From NCBI GenBank assembly GCA_034620365.1, contig JAQGEQ010000363.1, positions 2,480,001-2,544,000 on the forward strand: a stretch of DNA of 64,000 nucleotides. Direction: 5' to 3'. This DNA is from Pegea sp. RAD2-039 (Eukaryota; Chordata; Thaliacea; Salpida; Salpidae). The position numbers and the translations under genes are program-made. Within the stretch, counting starts at the first letter, position 1. Every line of letters begins with the position of its first letter. Below the pieces are notes generated by a model that was not told the DNA's origin, ran no database searches, and saw only the letters and a program-made list of their open reading frames with translations. Shown in pieces: positions 25,935-40,150 of this stretch.

Positions 25935-27994
25935 ATAAATTACTATTTCTTTAAATCAATTTTTCTTTGTCAATCATCTTGTTTCTGATTTTCAAGTTAA
26001 TTGTTTTGAAGTGTTATGTTTATACTTTGTAAGCCTTTTATCAATTATAATAATCATTTATTTTGTACATAAATTACTAATATTAGTTTGTGGTTCGAGA
26101 AAATCTTTCTGTAGATGAGCTAAAAACTCAGCTTAAGATGAAAAATAAAAATTTGTTTCTTAGAACTCAGATGTTATTAAGCTTATAAAATGTAAGTTTT
26201 AAAATAAGATCTTCATGAAAAATGGTATTTTGAAATGTTTAATAATATTTTTATCGTAAATTTTATTTATTTTATTATATTTTTATAAATAAAAAGCTTA
26301 CTTATATATAATTTGAAGTCGATGTAAAACAGAAAGATTTTTTTAAGCTTATCAAATGTTTATAATAACAATTTGAAAATTATCAAGTTTTTTTTTATAG
26401 ATCTAATTTTAAAACCATATAAAAATAATCTTATATTCAAATCTGAAAATATTTCAAATTATTAAAAACTTGTTTTACGAAAATCTAGGTTAAAAAAAAT
26501 AAACGTGTTAAATTTGCGAGGTAATAACTTATATCTAATATTTTGCAATTACTATAGTTTTTGAATAATTTCCAACACCAATATAAATGAATTAGAGTTT
26601 GTAATCCTTTAAAACTATTTCCATTCTGAAATTTTAAGGAAAATCAACTTTTTTTAGGATTTTTATCTGGAATTTGAAACATTTTACTATAAAACATAAA
26701 ATACAATAATTAAAATTTTATAAATTAACTTAAAATAAATAATTTTCTAGTTAAAAAAAGAATAAAAGTTTGTTAAATATTATATTTAAATTATGATATA
26801 AGTTTTGATAAAAGTGATAAGAACTTATACTAAAAGTTTCAAGTTATTCAGATCAAATCTGAAATATTTGAGTAAAAGCAAACTAGGTTACCATCTTCAT
26901 CTAAATCATCTCAAGCAGAAAAACTAATCTGTAAAAAAACTTACTTCATTGACATCTGTTCAATGATCAGATATTGTTCTTGAGACTCGATAATATTTAG
27001 GATGTTTTTCACTCAGTTACCACATTTTTTTTACCAAAAAATAAATAAAATAATCCGTGTATACAAATAGCTCTTAAAAAATAAACTAAGAATAAGATAT
27101 TGGTTTTTCGAATATATTTTACTTTAATATATATTTTGTAAGCAATCAATTATTTTGGTGAGTAGATTAAGCTGGTTTTACTGTCAGATGGAGGTAAAAA
27201 TAGAATATATTTCAAAATTTGCTTCGTTTTCAAAGTTTTAAATTTGTTTGATAGGTCAAAGGTTTTGGTGTTACCTTAATTAATATCTGTTGATAATATC
27301 TTAAATATTATTTTGATAAATTTTGGGTGTTTTTTGTCCTTCACCTAAAGTATCTATAAGCTCTTCAAAGCTGGCAGTTTACAGAAAACATCTTTTCAAT
27401 TATTCTTTTTATTTATTTTTTCATTTCTCCTTTATTTCTCAACGAAAATCTAACCAAAAATATGTTCAAAGCTTTTTAAATTCCTTAATATTGTTCTTTC
27501 AATATATTTATCAATTCTGCTTCTAACTAGAACAAGTTGGTTAAAATTTAAATATATTTAACATTTAATAATTTACTCAATGAAACACTTATGGACCAGA
27601 TACTTTACTAACTGAACCAAATAATTTTTTTATTAAACTTTTTTCCTGTCTTAAATTCTTTTTACTGGTGAGCTTTTAGCAGATACGATTTAACAACTTA
27701 TAAAGTAGGTCTTTAGAATCGAAAAATAATCCTAAAACAGTCATTGAATTTGATTTTTAAATTAACTAACTTATGTCTAACTATTATTCACAGATAACTA
27801 TAGTAAAGACAAGTTCTGAAATTGTACTTATTAAATTAGAAGTATAAAGATTAATTAACATTTATATTTGATCATTTGAATCACCTATATTAGATAAAAA
27901 GTCAAAAACAAATTAATTCGTTTTTAATTTTACTGCATTTCGACATAAAACAAATTGAAAAAGAAAGCAATGTTCAATCCAATGAAGTAGAAAC

Positions 27995-28000
27995 TTTATT
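27995..28000 (-). terminator. mam: Candidate poly(A) signal of Mastermind gene
   Basis: TTTATT on the plus strand reads AATAAA on the minus strand, about 400 bp after the stop. A variant ATTAAA nearer the stop (around 28260) is an alternative. Confidence 0.35.
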
Positions 28001-28400
28001 AAAAAATATTTCTTAATATTTTGCCCAAGTTTAATTTAGTTAATTATTTCACTATTAAAGTCAGAAATGAAAACCTTCTAGGTTCGACCTTCAACGTGGA
28101 CGGCAATGGAAAGAACGAAGACCAAATATAAAAAAGTTGTAGCTACTACGTATTCTTCTTACTTCAAAAATAACAAAAAATAAAAAAAATAAAAATTTCA
28201 ACAGGAAAAAACGCAACAATAGTATTTAAAAAGTATCAAGTTTCTATAATAGTCAACAAACTTTTAATCAATTCTTCAATAAACAAAAAAAGGATTCTTA
28301 AAACAAACAAAATTGCAATAAATTGCACTTGGAATCAGAAGTCCTCACCGTGAGAGAAAACAACAAAAAGTAAAAAAGTGATGTAAGAAAAACTATGGAG

Positions 28401-31400
28401 TTATTTGTTATCAATATATTCAATCATTCCAAGTTCTCTGCTCAGTGCTTGTTGGTTGTAGTTATGACTTGGCACATTCATATTATTACCACCATTTAAT
28501 GGACTGGGCATGACATTCTGGTTAAACTGTCCTAATTGCGTAGGGACCATATGTTGAGGTTGTTGTAGCTGGTGGTTATGTATTGGTTGTTGTTGCATGT
28601 ATTTTACTGTGCTGGTTTGAGGTACGTTTCCAGTGTTCATTAACAAGTTGGCAGATGAAGAACGTTGCGTTGAAGGACTTGTCAGCGATATTTGATTGGT
28701 CAGCGATGTTTCATTTCGTAAAAACTCTTGTTTTGGGATTATACTACTTGTTAAAGCATACCGCCTGTCATGCATGAATGAGTTTGGTTGGGACTGTTGT
28801 ATTCCATTATTGATGATATCTTGATCTATCATAGCAACGTTGTTAGCTTCATTATTGAAGTTTGTAAATTGACTCTGGACAGTTTTTCCAAAGCGACCAT
28901 GGACTGGTTGGTCATTAGGATGAGCCAGAGTAATTATTGAGTGTTGTTGGTGAACTTGTGGGTTGTATTGCCGACTTTGCCACCCAGAATCAGCTGTAAA
29001 AATATCAGTTTGTAAAAACAAGTTGTTCCTCAACAACAGCTTGTAAATAGAATCTACTCAAAAGTATCACATGGTTGTAATTAGGTTGGAAGAAATGTTC
29101 GATTGTCGTCAAAAGCCTAAAAAGTATTCATTTAAAGCAGCGCGTATAATATCAAGTTTGTAATGAGACAAAACATCAAAAGTTACAAATGTTTTTTTTT
29201 CTATACAACTTTTTTCCTCTCTGGTACAGATCTCAACTCTATTTTTAATCAAGACTATTTTACAAGTGGATACAAAGTAAATATCCTGAAATAGATTGAA
29301 CTTTTAACGCAGTAAATAGTTTCTTCATATCAAACTTATTGCCATCGGCAGATATTCATCTATTTTTACAAATAATCTCACTTAAATAAGTTAAAACATG
29401 GAAATACTCACTTAGATTACTTTGTAAGACCCTAGCTTGATTGTTATGCTGTTCTAAGGTCGAAGAAATTCCATTTTGTGAAGTCACAGGTCTTTGCTGG
29501 TAGTTATGATATTGAAAGTTTGTAGATTGTCCAGAATTATTCGTGAAGTTTCTTATAGAGGTGCCTGTGTGTCCAGTTACCATACCAACTTGATCAAAAT
29601 GCGCGTAACCAGTCTGTTAGACAACACACAAACATTACAATAGGTTGACAAAGCTGCGAACACGAGTATAATCACGTAGATAATACACCTCAAGTATTTA
29701 TTTTCCAATTTAAAGAACATAAGTAAAAGTAGAAAATCAACACTCATGAATTGAAATTATTCATTTAGAGAAGTTGACATTTACCTGCAAACTCGAGTTA
29801 GACTGGTCCAAGCTTAGATTCGAAGGTCCATCTAATGGTCTTGTTTGGTCGTGTTGGAACCTCATAGAACCTAAAAACCAGTAGAGTTGGAATCTAACCG
29901 AAAACCACCGTGTATATCTTATTACCACTATTATTGTTCGGTAGAATTCCGGGAATGTTTACAAGGGGTCTCTGGTTGTTGATCCAGTTTGAGTTTTGGA
30001 CATTATTATTATTCAGGGGCATTTGAGTGTACCGCACATCTACTCTTGTGTCATGTCGAGGCGGAAAAACTCTTCATAAAAGAACAAGTACTTGTTGAAG
30101 ATGTAAAGATAAACAAATAAACTGTTACCTTGATTGTGAGTAAGTATTATTAGCTACAATGTTAGGAACAGTTCTTTGTACAAAAGAGTTTGTTTGTTTA
30201 TAACCGTCATTTGGATAAGAATTAGTAAATTGCGATGATGAGGTGTTTAACTTGATGTTATTGGTTGGTACATTACCATTAGTCTGCTTACGTGATGAAG
30301 TTAAACCGACGCGGGGATTATCTACAAACAAATAAAAGTAAAAAGTGAAAGAATGATGTCTCTGCTAGAAACTCACAAATTTGTATAGTCCTTGATGTTG
30401 CAGTCTTTGCGTTATCATTTGAAGTTGTAGGCAGGTAGCTGAGTTGATTGTTTTGTATCATGTTGTTTCTTATATGTCCATGATGATTGTCAACTAGTCC
30501 TGTATGATACTGCTGTTTGTTCCGTTGCAAGGAGTCCACGTGAACAGATGAAGAGTTTATCCGGTTGCTCATGTTTCGGTTGATGCAAGTTTGATTATTC
30601 TTTGGCATTGACAACTGTAGTTGCTTGTTCATTTGATTATTGTTATTTATATTTTCTGTTAATTGCTGTTGGATGATGTAATGTTGTTGATGCGTCATGT
30701 TTGGAGTCTGAGGGTTCTGCTGCCGCGAAGGATGTAGCATCATATGTTTAGGTTGTTGGCGACTCATTTGATGATTAGGAAGTCTGTAAGAGTCTTGATG
30801 TATCTGATGAGGCATTCTCTGATGACGAGACACTTGTAGTTGCTGAGAAATATGCTGTGGCGAATGATTCAGTTGCTGCTGAATTGGAATCTTTAAATTT
30901 TGGGGCATCTTCGGTCGTTGGACTGGATATGTGGCCCTGATAGCTGTCTTTTGGGTCCTTGTTGGCTGTCCAGGAAACTGTATTTGATGATTTTGTTGAA
31001 GATTAGCCACAGTTATTGAGCTGTCAATTGATTTAGAAAGACTGGAAATAAAAGAAGTTAGTCAAAATTACTTAGATGGTAACCACCTTACTTCTGTATA
31101 TGAGGACTTGTCAGTGATTTCTGCTGCATAGGAGATGTCACTTGTTGGTACGCTGTCGGCTGGTTGTCGTTAATTCCACAAATATTTGTGGCAACCTTCT
31201 GTTGGTCGCTTGATAGCCAGTCGAGAATTGGTTGATTAACTGGAGGTGTTGTATTGAGAAATGAAAAATCTTCTAACTTATTTGATGTATCCTAAAAAGA
31301 GTTTTTGCATCAATGTATTATCGTCAAAGACCTCTAAATTTAAAAATAGCTGATGTGGTTTTGTAGTTACAAGCTCAAGCGACTAAAAGCTAACAAATTT

Positions 31401-34400
31401 TATAAATAATATCGAAATGAAAAATACTTGATGGCAAATAAAAATTGTTTTCAGTTCGAAAGTTGCACGATAAGTAGATTATTAACAAGCAAATTAAATA
31501 AACGTTTTAAGAAGAACTCCTTCTATGTATTCAAAGAAATATTTATTGAATAAGTCATAACAAAAATAAGATTCTTACTGATTTAACTCTATCCTTATTA
31601 TCAGAGAAATCTAAGTTTACTGAGTTTGAAGTATCAATTGTATCTTCAGGGAAAAACGCGTCAAATAAAAGCTTCGACTTCTCAGTAGCATCTGGCCATT
31701 CGTTTCTCGAAGTATCGATGTCATTTGTTTCCATAACCTTTTCGTAAATTTCCTACAAAACAAGACACGTTACACAAGGTTTCACCATATCAGCATTTTC
31801 TTCTCATGAGTCACTGTAGACTTTCTTTTTTAATTTTGAATATTCTTGTTAATGTTGAAATTGGGTCTTTTATTTGAAATTATATATTTCGAAGGGTGAT
31901 CACTAAAAGCTTTTTTGAAATAATTGTTTATCAGAAAAGTTGGTTAAAGAGTTTGCAAGCAAATATAAGTTAGAACCTCAATTCAATCCCCAAAAATAGA
32001 AGTTAGTTTTTAGATGCAAATTTATTCTATAAAACTCTAAACTTACATCTAAGAACGTCTCGCTGTAGTCACTCGAAGCTTTGTCATCTCTTAAAGGTGA
32101 AGACGAGAAAGGTTTATCATCAACTAATAAATCCATCATAAACTGCTTTTTTTCATCGTTTTGTATCGACAAGGTCGCAGTCTCAACTGATGAAGATTTC
32201 GAATGTTTCCGAGAACCTGGCAGAAATTATTTGAACTTATTCAGTTTTATTCTGATTATTTTAAATTAAAATTTTTAAATTAAAAAGAAAAACAACGAAA
32301 TTTCTAAGCTATAAAACAGAAAGGAAAAAAACCATTTAAATTGAGTGTTTATATTTAAGAGCCTTTGTATTATCCACTGGTAGTAGAAGGTAGACTTATG
32401 TTTAGTTTAATGAAGTCTAGCAAGTCAAATTTAACTTATAATATTCTAAAAAAATCATTTTCCAAACTCACTTTGGTCAATAGAAACCAAATTGTTCAAA
32501 TCCTCATTGAGATTAGATTTTGGTGTGTTAGTATTGTTATTAACAACGTTTGAAGTCAAAGACGGCTGTGAAACTTGATTCAATGGCCTGGTGTTACCGT
32601 TCATTGCTTCTAGATAAAACGAAACTTCAATAAAAGTATCAACAAGTAAAAAAGATAACTTACTTGTTAATTGTTGTTGTTGTGGCATCTGATTTTGTTG
32701 TAATAAACTATTTTGAAGGTAGTTTTGGTCTCCAGTTCGCACAATTATTCCTGGTTGTATTAGTTTGTGGTTTTTATAGTTTTCAGTAAAGCTATTAATG
32801 TTTTGTTGATTGTTTATTTGCTGGTTGTTGCTAGTAAAGACTTGATGCTGTTGTTGCTTTTGTTGTTTTATCGAGTGTTGTATGTTTGTAGTTGATGAAG
32901 TTGTAGATGTATAATTGTCTTCAACTTTACGTCGTTTCTATAAAACGTATTTTATGATTAAAATTCTATTTTTTCAACAATTGAAATAAACTACTGAATT
33001 AAACCATCTTATTTTTCTCTCTTGTTATATAATATACTAATTTATTTAAACATATTGCTAACTAGCAAATAAATCTTAACAGTAAACCAAATCCAAATTG
33101 TTTAGCACTTTATATAGCTAAGTGTGCTAAACGTCAAAAACGATGTCTGTAGAAAGCCTTGGTAACGTTAAAACCAAATTCGCAGAAAACAATTATTTCA
33201 GGCAAACATTATTTTAAAGGGTAGTATTAACAGTCAAATGTTTTTTGCTTAAAAACGATTGTTTAGGCATTATTCAAATTTTATTAACGTCTTAGAACCA
33301 AAAGAAAAAAACAAAATTTCTACATATTTATCGTTAATGTAAAGATTATGTCATTTTAGAACATCCCTTTTTTACAAAACTTACATCGATAACAAAACTG
33401 AACTGTTTTAAACCTAGAATTTCTTCATTAATTCAAACAAAATGTTAGATATTTATTAATCTTACTATTTTAGACAAATTTAGTCATTTGCTGTTCAGAA
33501 AGTTAATTTAATTACAAAAACTTTTATGTAATCTGAAATCAAATCTTTAGATCAGTTTAGATAAGTTATGTCAGATTTGAAAAAATAAAATTTAAAGTAT
33601 TACTACTTGACTCAGTTAAGAAATGTAATTTAGATATGATGTATGTGTTTGTTAAATGTTATTGCTTAATTTACATATTATTAAACATTTATTACATTCA
33701 AAATACAAATACAATATTTATAAAATTTTTGTTCAGAATTTTTTTTAAATGATTGCTTTTGTAAACTGTCACTATATAAGAAACTTAAAAACTCTTCAAA
33801 TTAAGATATGTGTTTTATTAATTAAAAACAAATAAATATTATTCGAAAATAAAATAAATAAATTTGACGAAAAAAATCTTTATATTATATAGAATAAATA
33901 AAACAATTGTTTAAATCACAGAACAACTTGTTAAAATATTTACTTGAAAACAAAATGTTCTTTATTATTTTAGAAGTTTTCATTAGATCTAATTTACAAA
34001 AAAAATTATCAACAAATTATGCGCTTATGTCAAATATATCTGCTGTGAATACTTAGTTTGAAATATAAAAAATAAAGTGATTTTTCTAGTAACTAAACGA
34101 GAGACTTATAATTTTCTTCAAAAAAACATAAAATTGGTTTTTTTATATTCTTATAATTATCGGTGAATTGATCATGCAAACTTTTGTTACCACAAATATT
34201 TTAGGCAAAACTATAACACTTGCTGGGTTCATTCATTGTATATCATCAAATATATTAAAATTTTACTAATAATTACTATTAATAACGTCTAATTACTAAG
34301 TAGATAGATGTTTATTTCAATTACCTACACTTGAAACTGTTTTTTGTAATGTTGTTAATTTTTTTAACTTATTAACAATTTGGCTTTTTTAAGTTTTGCA

Positions 34401-37400
34401 ATCTTATACAAGATAACTTGGAAAGATTTTATTTAAACATTTTACAATAAACAGACAATAAAATTTAAAAAAGTTTATGTTTGAAATATGTCAAAGTGCA
34501 AAGTTGAGGATAAAAATTACTGAAAACAGTTTACAATCGAAAGAATTATTTTGAAGAAAATATAATTTGACTTTTGTTGTTGGTATATAGAGGTATCAGC
34601 TACAAATAAATTGATTAAAAAGAAAAAGAGACAAAATACATATTAATAAGTTACAACTTAATTTACATAACTTTAAAATTTTATCATTTTTAATTAATTT
34701 ATTAAAAAATAAAATCAAATTTTCAACATAATATTATGTCAAAGTAAAGATTTAATCCAAATTATTATTTATATAAGTATTACGGTTGCTTCGACTTAAA
34801 GAATAAAATAATTTCTGTAAGTTATAAAGCAAGATTTATATAAATTTGTTGAAATGGTTCCAAAAATAATTTTATAAATTTAAGTTGTGACTTATCTATT
34901 ATTAGTAACACAAATAGTTTATCAGTAAAATAATTTTATTAAAATAAGTTCTAAGAAATAGATGATATATCAAGCAAACTAATTCTCGAATAATAATCAC
35001 CTAAAACATTGACACATATGAATAAAATTGAATAGTTTGTAAGTAAAAATTAAAAAGTTTTTGTGTTCGATTGAGATATCTGAAGCGACGGCACTTTAAA
35101 ATTCCTTATAGCTCTAACAGACCAATCGTGCGTGTGTATAGAAAAAAGAAGTGATAACCAGCGAAGCGTAGCCAAAGTGGTATTTTGGTAGTGATTGACA
35201 ATTTTAGAGGCTACATTGGATTCGATGTTTCTAAATATTTGGTTATTCAATGTTTTTCTATTACTGATAATAATTTAAAAACTTTTAAAGTTGTCACAAA
35301 TAGTTTGATTGCTTTAATTATCACAATTTTACTTTTAAACAAATAAATCTGGTCAAGGGTTTGATGGTAGTCCAAACCAGTAACTAATTATCTAATTTTT
35401 TTATCATACATGAAAAAGCTAGCTTTTCTGTTTTTTATGTTATCTTACTTTATTCTATAAGCAGGTTCATAATGACGTGTATAATCGATGACGTCATCAA
35501 GCACAAATGATTTATTAATATGTATTACAGCTATTATAGAAAAAGATCTTTTAAAAACAACATTTGAATACATACGCAGTTTTAAAACCAAAAGTTTTAA
35601 AAACATAAAAATAATTTGTTTATTTGCAATACCAGCATTTAGAGCTAAAATTATTTTAGTAAGAAATCAAAATATGAAACTACAAAAATATTAGGATGTG
35701 ATTTTTTGTTTCTTTAAACTATAAAGCAGAAAAGTTTGCTAAAAAACGAAGTCTACTAAACATATGCCTAAAATTTTACAGTCACTTAAAACTTATCACA
35801 TTATTTTATGAGAAATAAAAGCAAGATTTCAAAACTTTGTTTTCAATTTGTAAAAAAATCAGTAAAATTTTAAAGTTAATTTTGCTGATATTCAAAATAA
35901 AAGATTTTTATTAAATTTACATTCAAAAATAACTAATGCTGTTGGTTACACTTTTCAAACTAAGAATATTTCACAAAAGTTCTGACATAGTTGAAAGTCC
36001 TTACTTTAAGTTATAGATTTTATCAAATGCATATGGTCCTTTTTAAAACAGCTGTAATGATTATGTTTTAGTCTCAAAATATAAACTCCTTTCTTTGTAG
36101 AGTTGAGAAGTACATTATTTTTGAAATAAAGTTTTTTTCTGAAGTATTTAGTATGTTAATTAATTAAGTATAAAATGAAAACAAAATAAAATTTATTAAT
36201 AGATAAGAGAAAGTGAACCACGTTATAGGTAAGTAGATAAGATAAAAATAAAACAAAACTATTAACTAGAAGTAAAAATTCAAAAAGACACCTTTTTTGG
36301 CTTTTTTCATTTATGCTCTAGTTTCACTGAAACTCATCAGCCCGTTACTGGTTTGCTTTAGTTAACTTTATGTGTGTTTTCTGATGCGTTAACAATAACA
36401 TAAAAAACTTTTTAATAAACATGAACTCAATTAATCACATTTAATCACAAAATAGAGAACGCGCTAAAATCAATGTTGCTTTGTTGACAATATCACTTTT
36501 AAAACTATAAAAGTGATTTTATTTCGATTTTATAAATCCAGACACTGCATTATTTTATATTTGCATATACTTAATAAATGTTATTTGTGATTTTCTATAA
36601 TTATTTTTTCTGTAAATTACTTTAAATGCAAGTAAACTAGAAAAACTAAATTTTTCTTGTGGTAATATTACACCGGTGGTATTTTATTGTCACCAACAAT
36701 TAGAGTTTTAATTTACCTACGAAGTAAATAAAGTCTATTAGCAGAAACTTACAAAAAACTCATTCAAAAATAACTTGCTTATATTGTTAAAAAAAAGTTA
36801 AATTTGTTTAATTAATACAAACAGAAGCTTATACATGAGATTTAACCTTGGACTAAATGTTGAGATGTCTTTTTAACAAAGCTACCACCTTTTAAATTTC
36901 AGTTATTTGGTTGCTCCTATTTTTTCTCACTTTTTCGACGAGGCTGTACACTTCTACAGTCATTTATGTCTAATAAGTGAAACTACAAAAATCTTTATGA
37001 ATAAAATCGGAAGTAATCTAACTATTGGCTTTAAATGATTGGTCTAACTTTAAATAATTTTATTTACTTATTTTTAATTCTACTGATTATTTACAAGGGT
37101 TCAAAAAGAATAAAAGCCACTTTAGTCATGACAACTGGTAACAGACGTAAGAGATGGCAAAGTTGTTTGATTCAAAATGGAAAAATGAGCAATTCCTAGA
37201 AAATCAAATAAGCTTTGCTTCAATTTATAAATTATTATTTTGTCAAAGTAACTATTTCTTCATATTAAATAGATTCAAAAGTAAGAATTTTAAAGACTTA
37301 TTTGTTTTTTGATCTAATTGCTAGTTTCATAGAAAAAGTCTGATTTTGTTAATAATTGCTCATCAAGAAGAGCACAGTTTAGGAGGCAAATAAAGTCTTA

Positions 37401-38309
37401 GAGACCACAGTAATCAACATGGGTAACATATTCAGCTTAACTTTCAGTTTTCCCATGAAGTGTTTGATTGATTAAAAACCTCTGTGTATACAATTTGTGT
37501 AAAAAAGATTTTAGAAAGTAGAAGAAATACTTGCTCCTTCAACTAGCTTACCAAAATTATCATAAAATCAATAAATTATTTGTGAATACATAGTGATGAG
37601 TAATCAACAAGTTAAAAAACACAAGAAGCATCGAGGTTTCAACTTTGTTGACGAAATTAGGCTGCTACCTACTTAATTTAATTGCTCTTAGAAAGATGTA
37701 AGTTTTGTTTCTTCAATTGACAATGATTAAGAAACCGGCAAGCCGATACGCGTCAATGCACACTCAGTAAAAATGACAAAATATCAAGATTCAATCAGTT
37801 TTCCAAAAGTCATTTTTAACTTTTATTACTTTTTGAATGTAAAATTTTAAATATTTATTTACTAACCTTGCCATAACTCTTGGAGTTTTTTCTTGCAGTG
37901 TTTTCTTGAACTCTTAGCAGTAGTTCTCTTGTCTGCCTATGTTGAGCTTCAGATGTTGCATCTTGAGTCCTATCATGTCTAGCAAGGGCTTCCTTTAAAC
38001 GAAATCAAACATTTAGGAATTGATGAAGCTTCCAATGATTAGTCTAGGGATCTAAATAACTGATCTCACCCAAACTATATTATGTACTTAGATAGTTTTT
38101 TTACTTAACAAATTTGTGGGAGAAGTTATTATATTTAGTTTAAAAATCACCTCATGTCTTTGTCTGTATTTATTTATGCCGTTATTTTGTCGTCTCTGCA
38201 TTTCTTCATCTTGCACAGACGGTGCATTATGGAATGAAGGTATTTGCTGATGTTGTAAGGCTGCATGTGCAACTAACCCTCCGTTTGCAGGCATAGTAAT
38301 ATTATTCAT
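28401..38309 (-). CDS. mam: Mastermind-like Notch transcriptional co-activator
   Basis: Nuclear co-activator expected to bind the CSL-Notch intracellular domain complex and recruit CBP/p300. Thirteen exons on the minus strand: 38309-38151, 37992-37867, 32937-32664, 32609-32472, 32216-32047, 31752-31579, 31291-31092, 31041-30377, 30321-30129, 30071-29926, 29870-29785, 29613-29412, 28993-28401; 3126 nt, 1041 aa, phases all consistent. Residues about 37-95 (QRRQNNGINKYRQRHEALAR, then QHRQTRELLLRVQENT and a basic end) fit the MamL-1 helix of Drosophila Mam and MAML proteins, split by an intron. A basic nuclear-import motif KKRRKVED follows at 95-102. Then come an acidic middle with MMDLLVDD and LLFDAFFPEDTID (about 317-329), and a long Gln/Asn/His-rich tail, all typical of Mastermind. 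The start Met is the first ATG of exon 1, and an acceptor-like TAG about 30 bp upstream implies 5' UTR exons. Confidence 0.85.
32938..37866 (-). other. mam: 4.9-kb intron of the Mastermind gene
   Basis: This intron separates the MamL-helix exons from the Gln-rich body. It is mostly AT-rich and repeat-free. One less AT-rich island (35060-35510) holds a full CRE palindrome TGACGTCA at 35489-35496 and may be an intronic enhancer or an alternative promoter. A second complex stretch is 37.6-37.76 kb. No additional coding exon was found. Confidence 0.6.
35060..35510. promoter_or_regulatory. Intronic complexity island with CRE
   Basis: Composition is more balanced than the rest of the intron. The island includes a minus-strand frame (35050-35250) without recognised homology and a CRE at 35489-35496. 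A role as enhancer or internal promoter is inferred only from composition and position. Confidence 0.22.
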
Positions 38310-39849
38310 TAAATCGAAAACCAATGTTTAATAAAAGCTACCAACCAAAATTACATGTTAGCTGGAAAAAGTTGTTGATACAAATAGATTATTTACATCT
38401 TTTAAGAAAAGAAATTGAAAATCAAACAAAAAAGCAGGAATTAATAATGTTACAAAGTCTAGAATATGTAAACAAGAAAACTGTAAATAAAACTTACTTG
38501 GTTTAAACTATACATGTAACTAAAGAAAGTTCTTATACAAACAAACATTGAAAAATAAACGTTTATAAAACACTTTTGAGTTGACACATTAAAACTATAA
38601 GTTAGTAGTATTATTACCACTAAATGATTTGTTAAAGTATTATAAGTCATTCAAAATAGTTATAAAGTAGAATATTTGAATAGAATGCGTCAAACGGTTG
38701 TCAGTTTAACTTCTTAACAAAAAAATTTAGTTAATAATTAATCTTCTTAATCATTTATTTAAACTTAACCCTTCAGTTTTTTTAAGAATTGGTTTAAATA
38801 AATTTCCCTTAAGGTCAAGAAAAACACTTTTTTATGATGATTGCCAAAAAGAAAAAAAGTTTTCGATTAAAAAATATTAAAAACTATTTCAAACCAACAA
38901 ATTTCTTTAACTTTTCTTAAGTTAACTTTTTAAACTAAATTTTACTCTTTGAAAAACTATCTTTAACTCACTCCTGTTTCTAAAAAATACTGACCAAACG
39001 CTTTTAAACAAAACAAAGTTCTACATTTACATTTTTAAAAGTAGCTACCTAGTAGTAGAACAAATCGTTAGTTAGTAGTACAAATAGTTAGTTATAGAAA
39101 CTAAAAAAAGATAGAAATAGAAAGTTATTTGCAACAAAATCAAACACAACGTATTCAAAATGTTTAGAATTTACCTAATTCTATCTGAAGAAAGTTATTG
39201 CATAGTAAAGTAGTTTTTTTATCATCATTTGAATAGCTTTTATATAACCGTGTGAAAAAAACTGAAAAATAAGTTGTTACAACTTAGAATTATACACAGT
39301 TAACATTGGTGATGCATTATACAAGATGTCTTATCAGACAATAAGATCTTTTACAATTTTAGATGTACAGTTTTGTGCTAATAATAAAAGTTTGAATACT
39401 GAACTAAAGTTTGATCATTTATAAAAGGATTTTATTTTAGTGAAGATTAACTTTTTATTTTTCCTCATTTTCTTGAGTAAAATATCATAGTATTAGAGAT
39501 CATTAATAATTAAAGACTTTCAAATTCAAAAAGAACTTTCAGCTTCTGATAAAATAAAGTTTTCAAAACTTAAATTTCTTCTTTAAAACTATAAAATGTA
39601 ATTGAACAAGGTTTGCTTGTTCATATTGCAACACTTTAATTAACAAGTAAAAAAAACAACTTTTTATCAACTTTAAAAAAATACAAAAAAAAAAACCACT
39701 AAAAATGGTTAAAATTAAAACTGGCATAAAACAAAATCTAAAATTAATTTATAAATGAATCTTTGCCTATGACGACGAACTAAAAAAACACTCTAACAAC
39801 TCAAAGTCACAAGCCTAAATATTAAAAATACAAATGCAGCTTTCTCTAT

Positions 39850-40150
39850 ATTGGGTTGCTGCTAAATTCATTCTCGATATGAAGCTTGTATCTAAGTATG
39901 AAAAAAGATTTTTGAGAGAGAACGTTTAGTGTTAATTTCTCTTTCAGCTTTTTTCTCTCTCTATCTTTGCCAGTTCTTTGTAAGCTAAAGAACCACTGCG
40001 CGACTAGCTCGCTGTATATACCTTTTCTCGATACAGATAACTTTTAATTCTACTAACGCTTGATTTTGCATCGCACAGTCTTTTTTCTATTTCTCTCAAA
40101 TTTTTTGCTTTTTCCAATAATGTGTGTGTGCTTTACTTGTTGCTAAAAAG
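39850..40150 (-). promoter_or_regulatory. mam: Probable Mastermind promoter / 5' leader
   Basis: On the minus strand a TATATA (40015-40020) is followed downstream by GA-rich leader sequence with repeated GAGAGA blocks (39918-39965) that lacks long frames. It lies 1.7 kb upstream of the start Met in the right orientation. GAGA-type tracts and a TATA box suggest a promoter; this is not proven. Confidence 0.3.

Larger units (their letters stand above)
19240..28400. other. 9-kb gene-poor AT-rich interval
   Basis: This is the interval between the NOP14 3' end and the Mastermind 3' end (the two genes converge). No protein gene is supported. It contains a CRE/E-box inverted repeat (20829-20856), a small inverted-repeat element (24247-24361), a second copy of the CRE/E-box core (24940-24952) and a possible lone exon (25836-25934), listed separately. 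An AATAAA on the minus strand at 27995-28000 may end the Mastermind transcript. Confidence 0.4.

Noticed and set aside
28583..28777. Plus-strand frame within the last Mastermind exon
   Set aside because: Antisense shadow of Gln/Asn codons; no start context or domain.
35050..35250. 66-aa minus-strand frame in the Mastermind intron as an extra exon
   Set aside because: No acceptor and donor pair fits the phase between 37867 and 32937, which already join cleanly.
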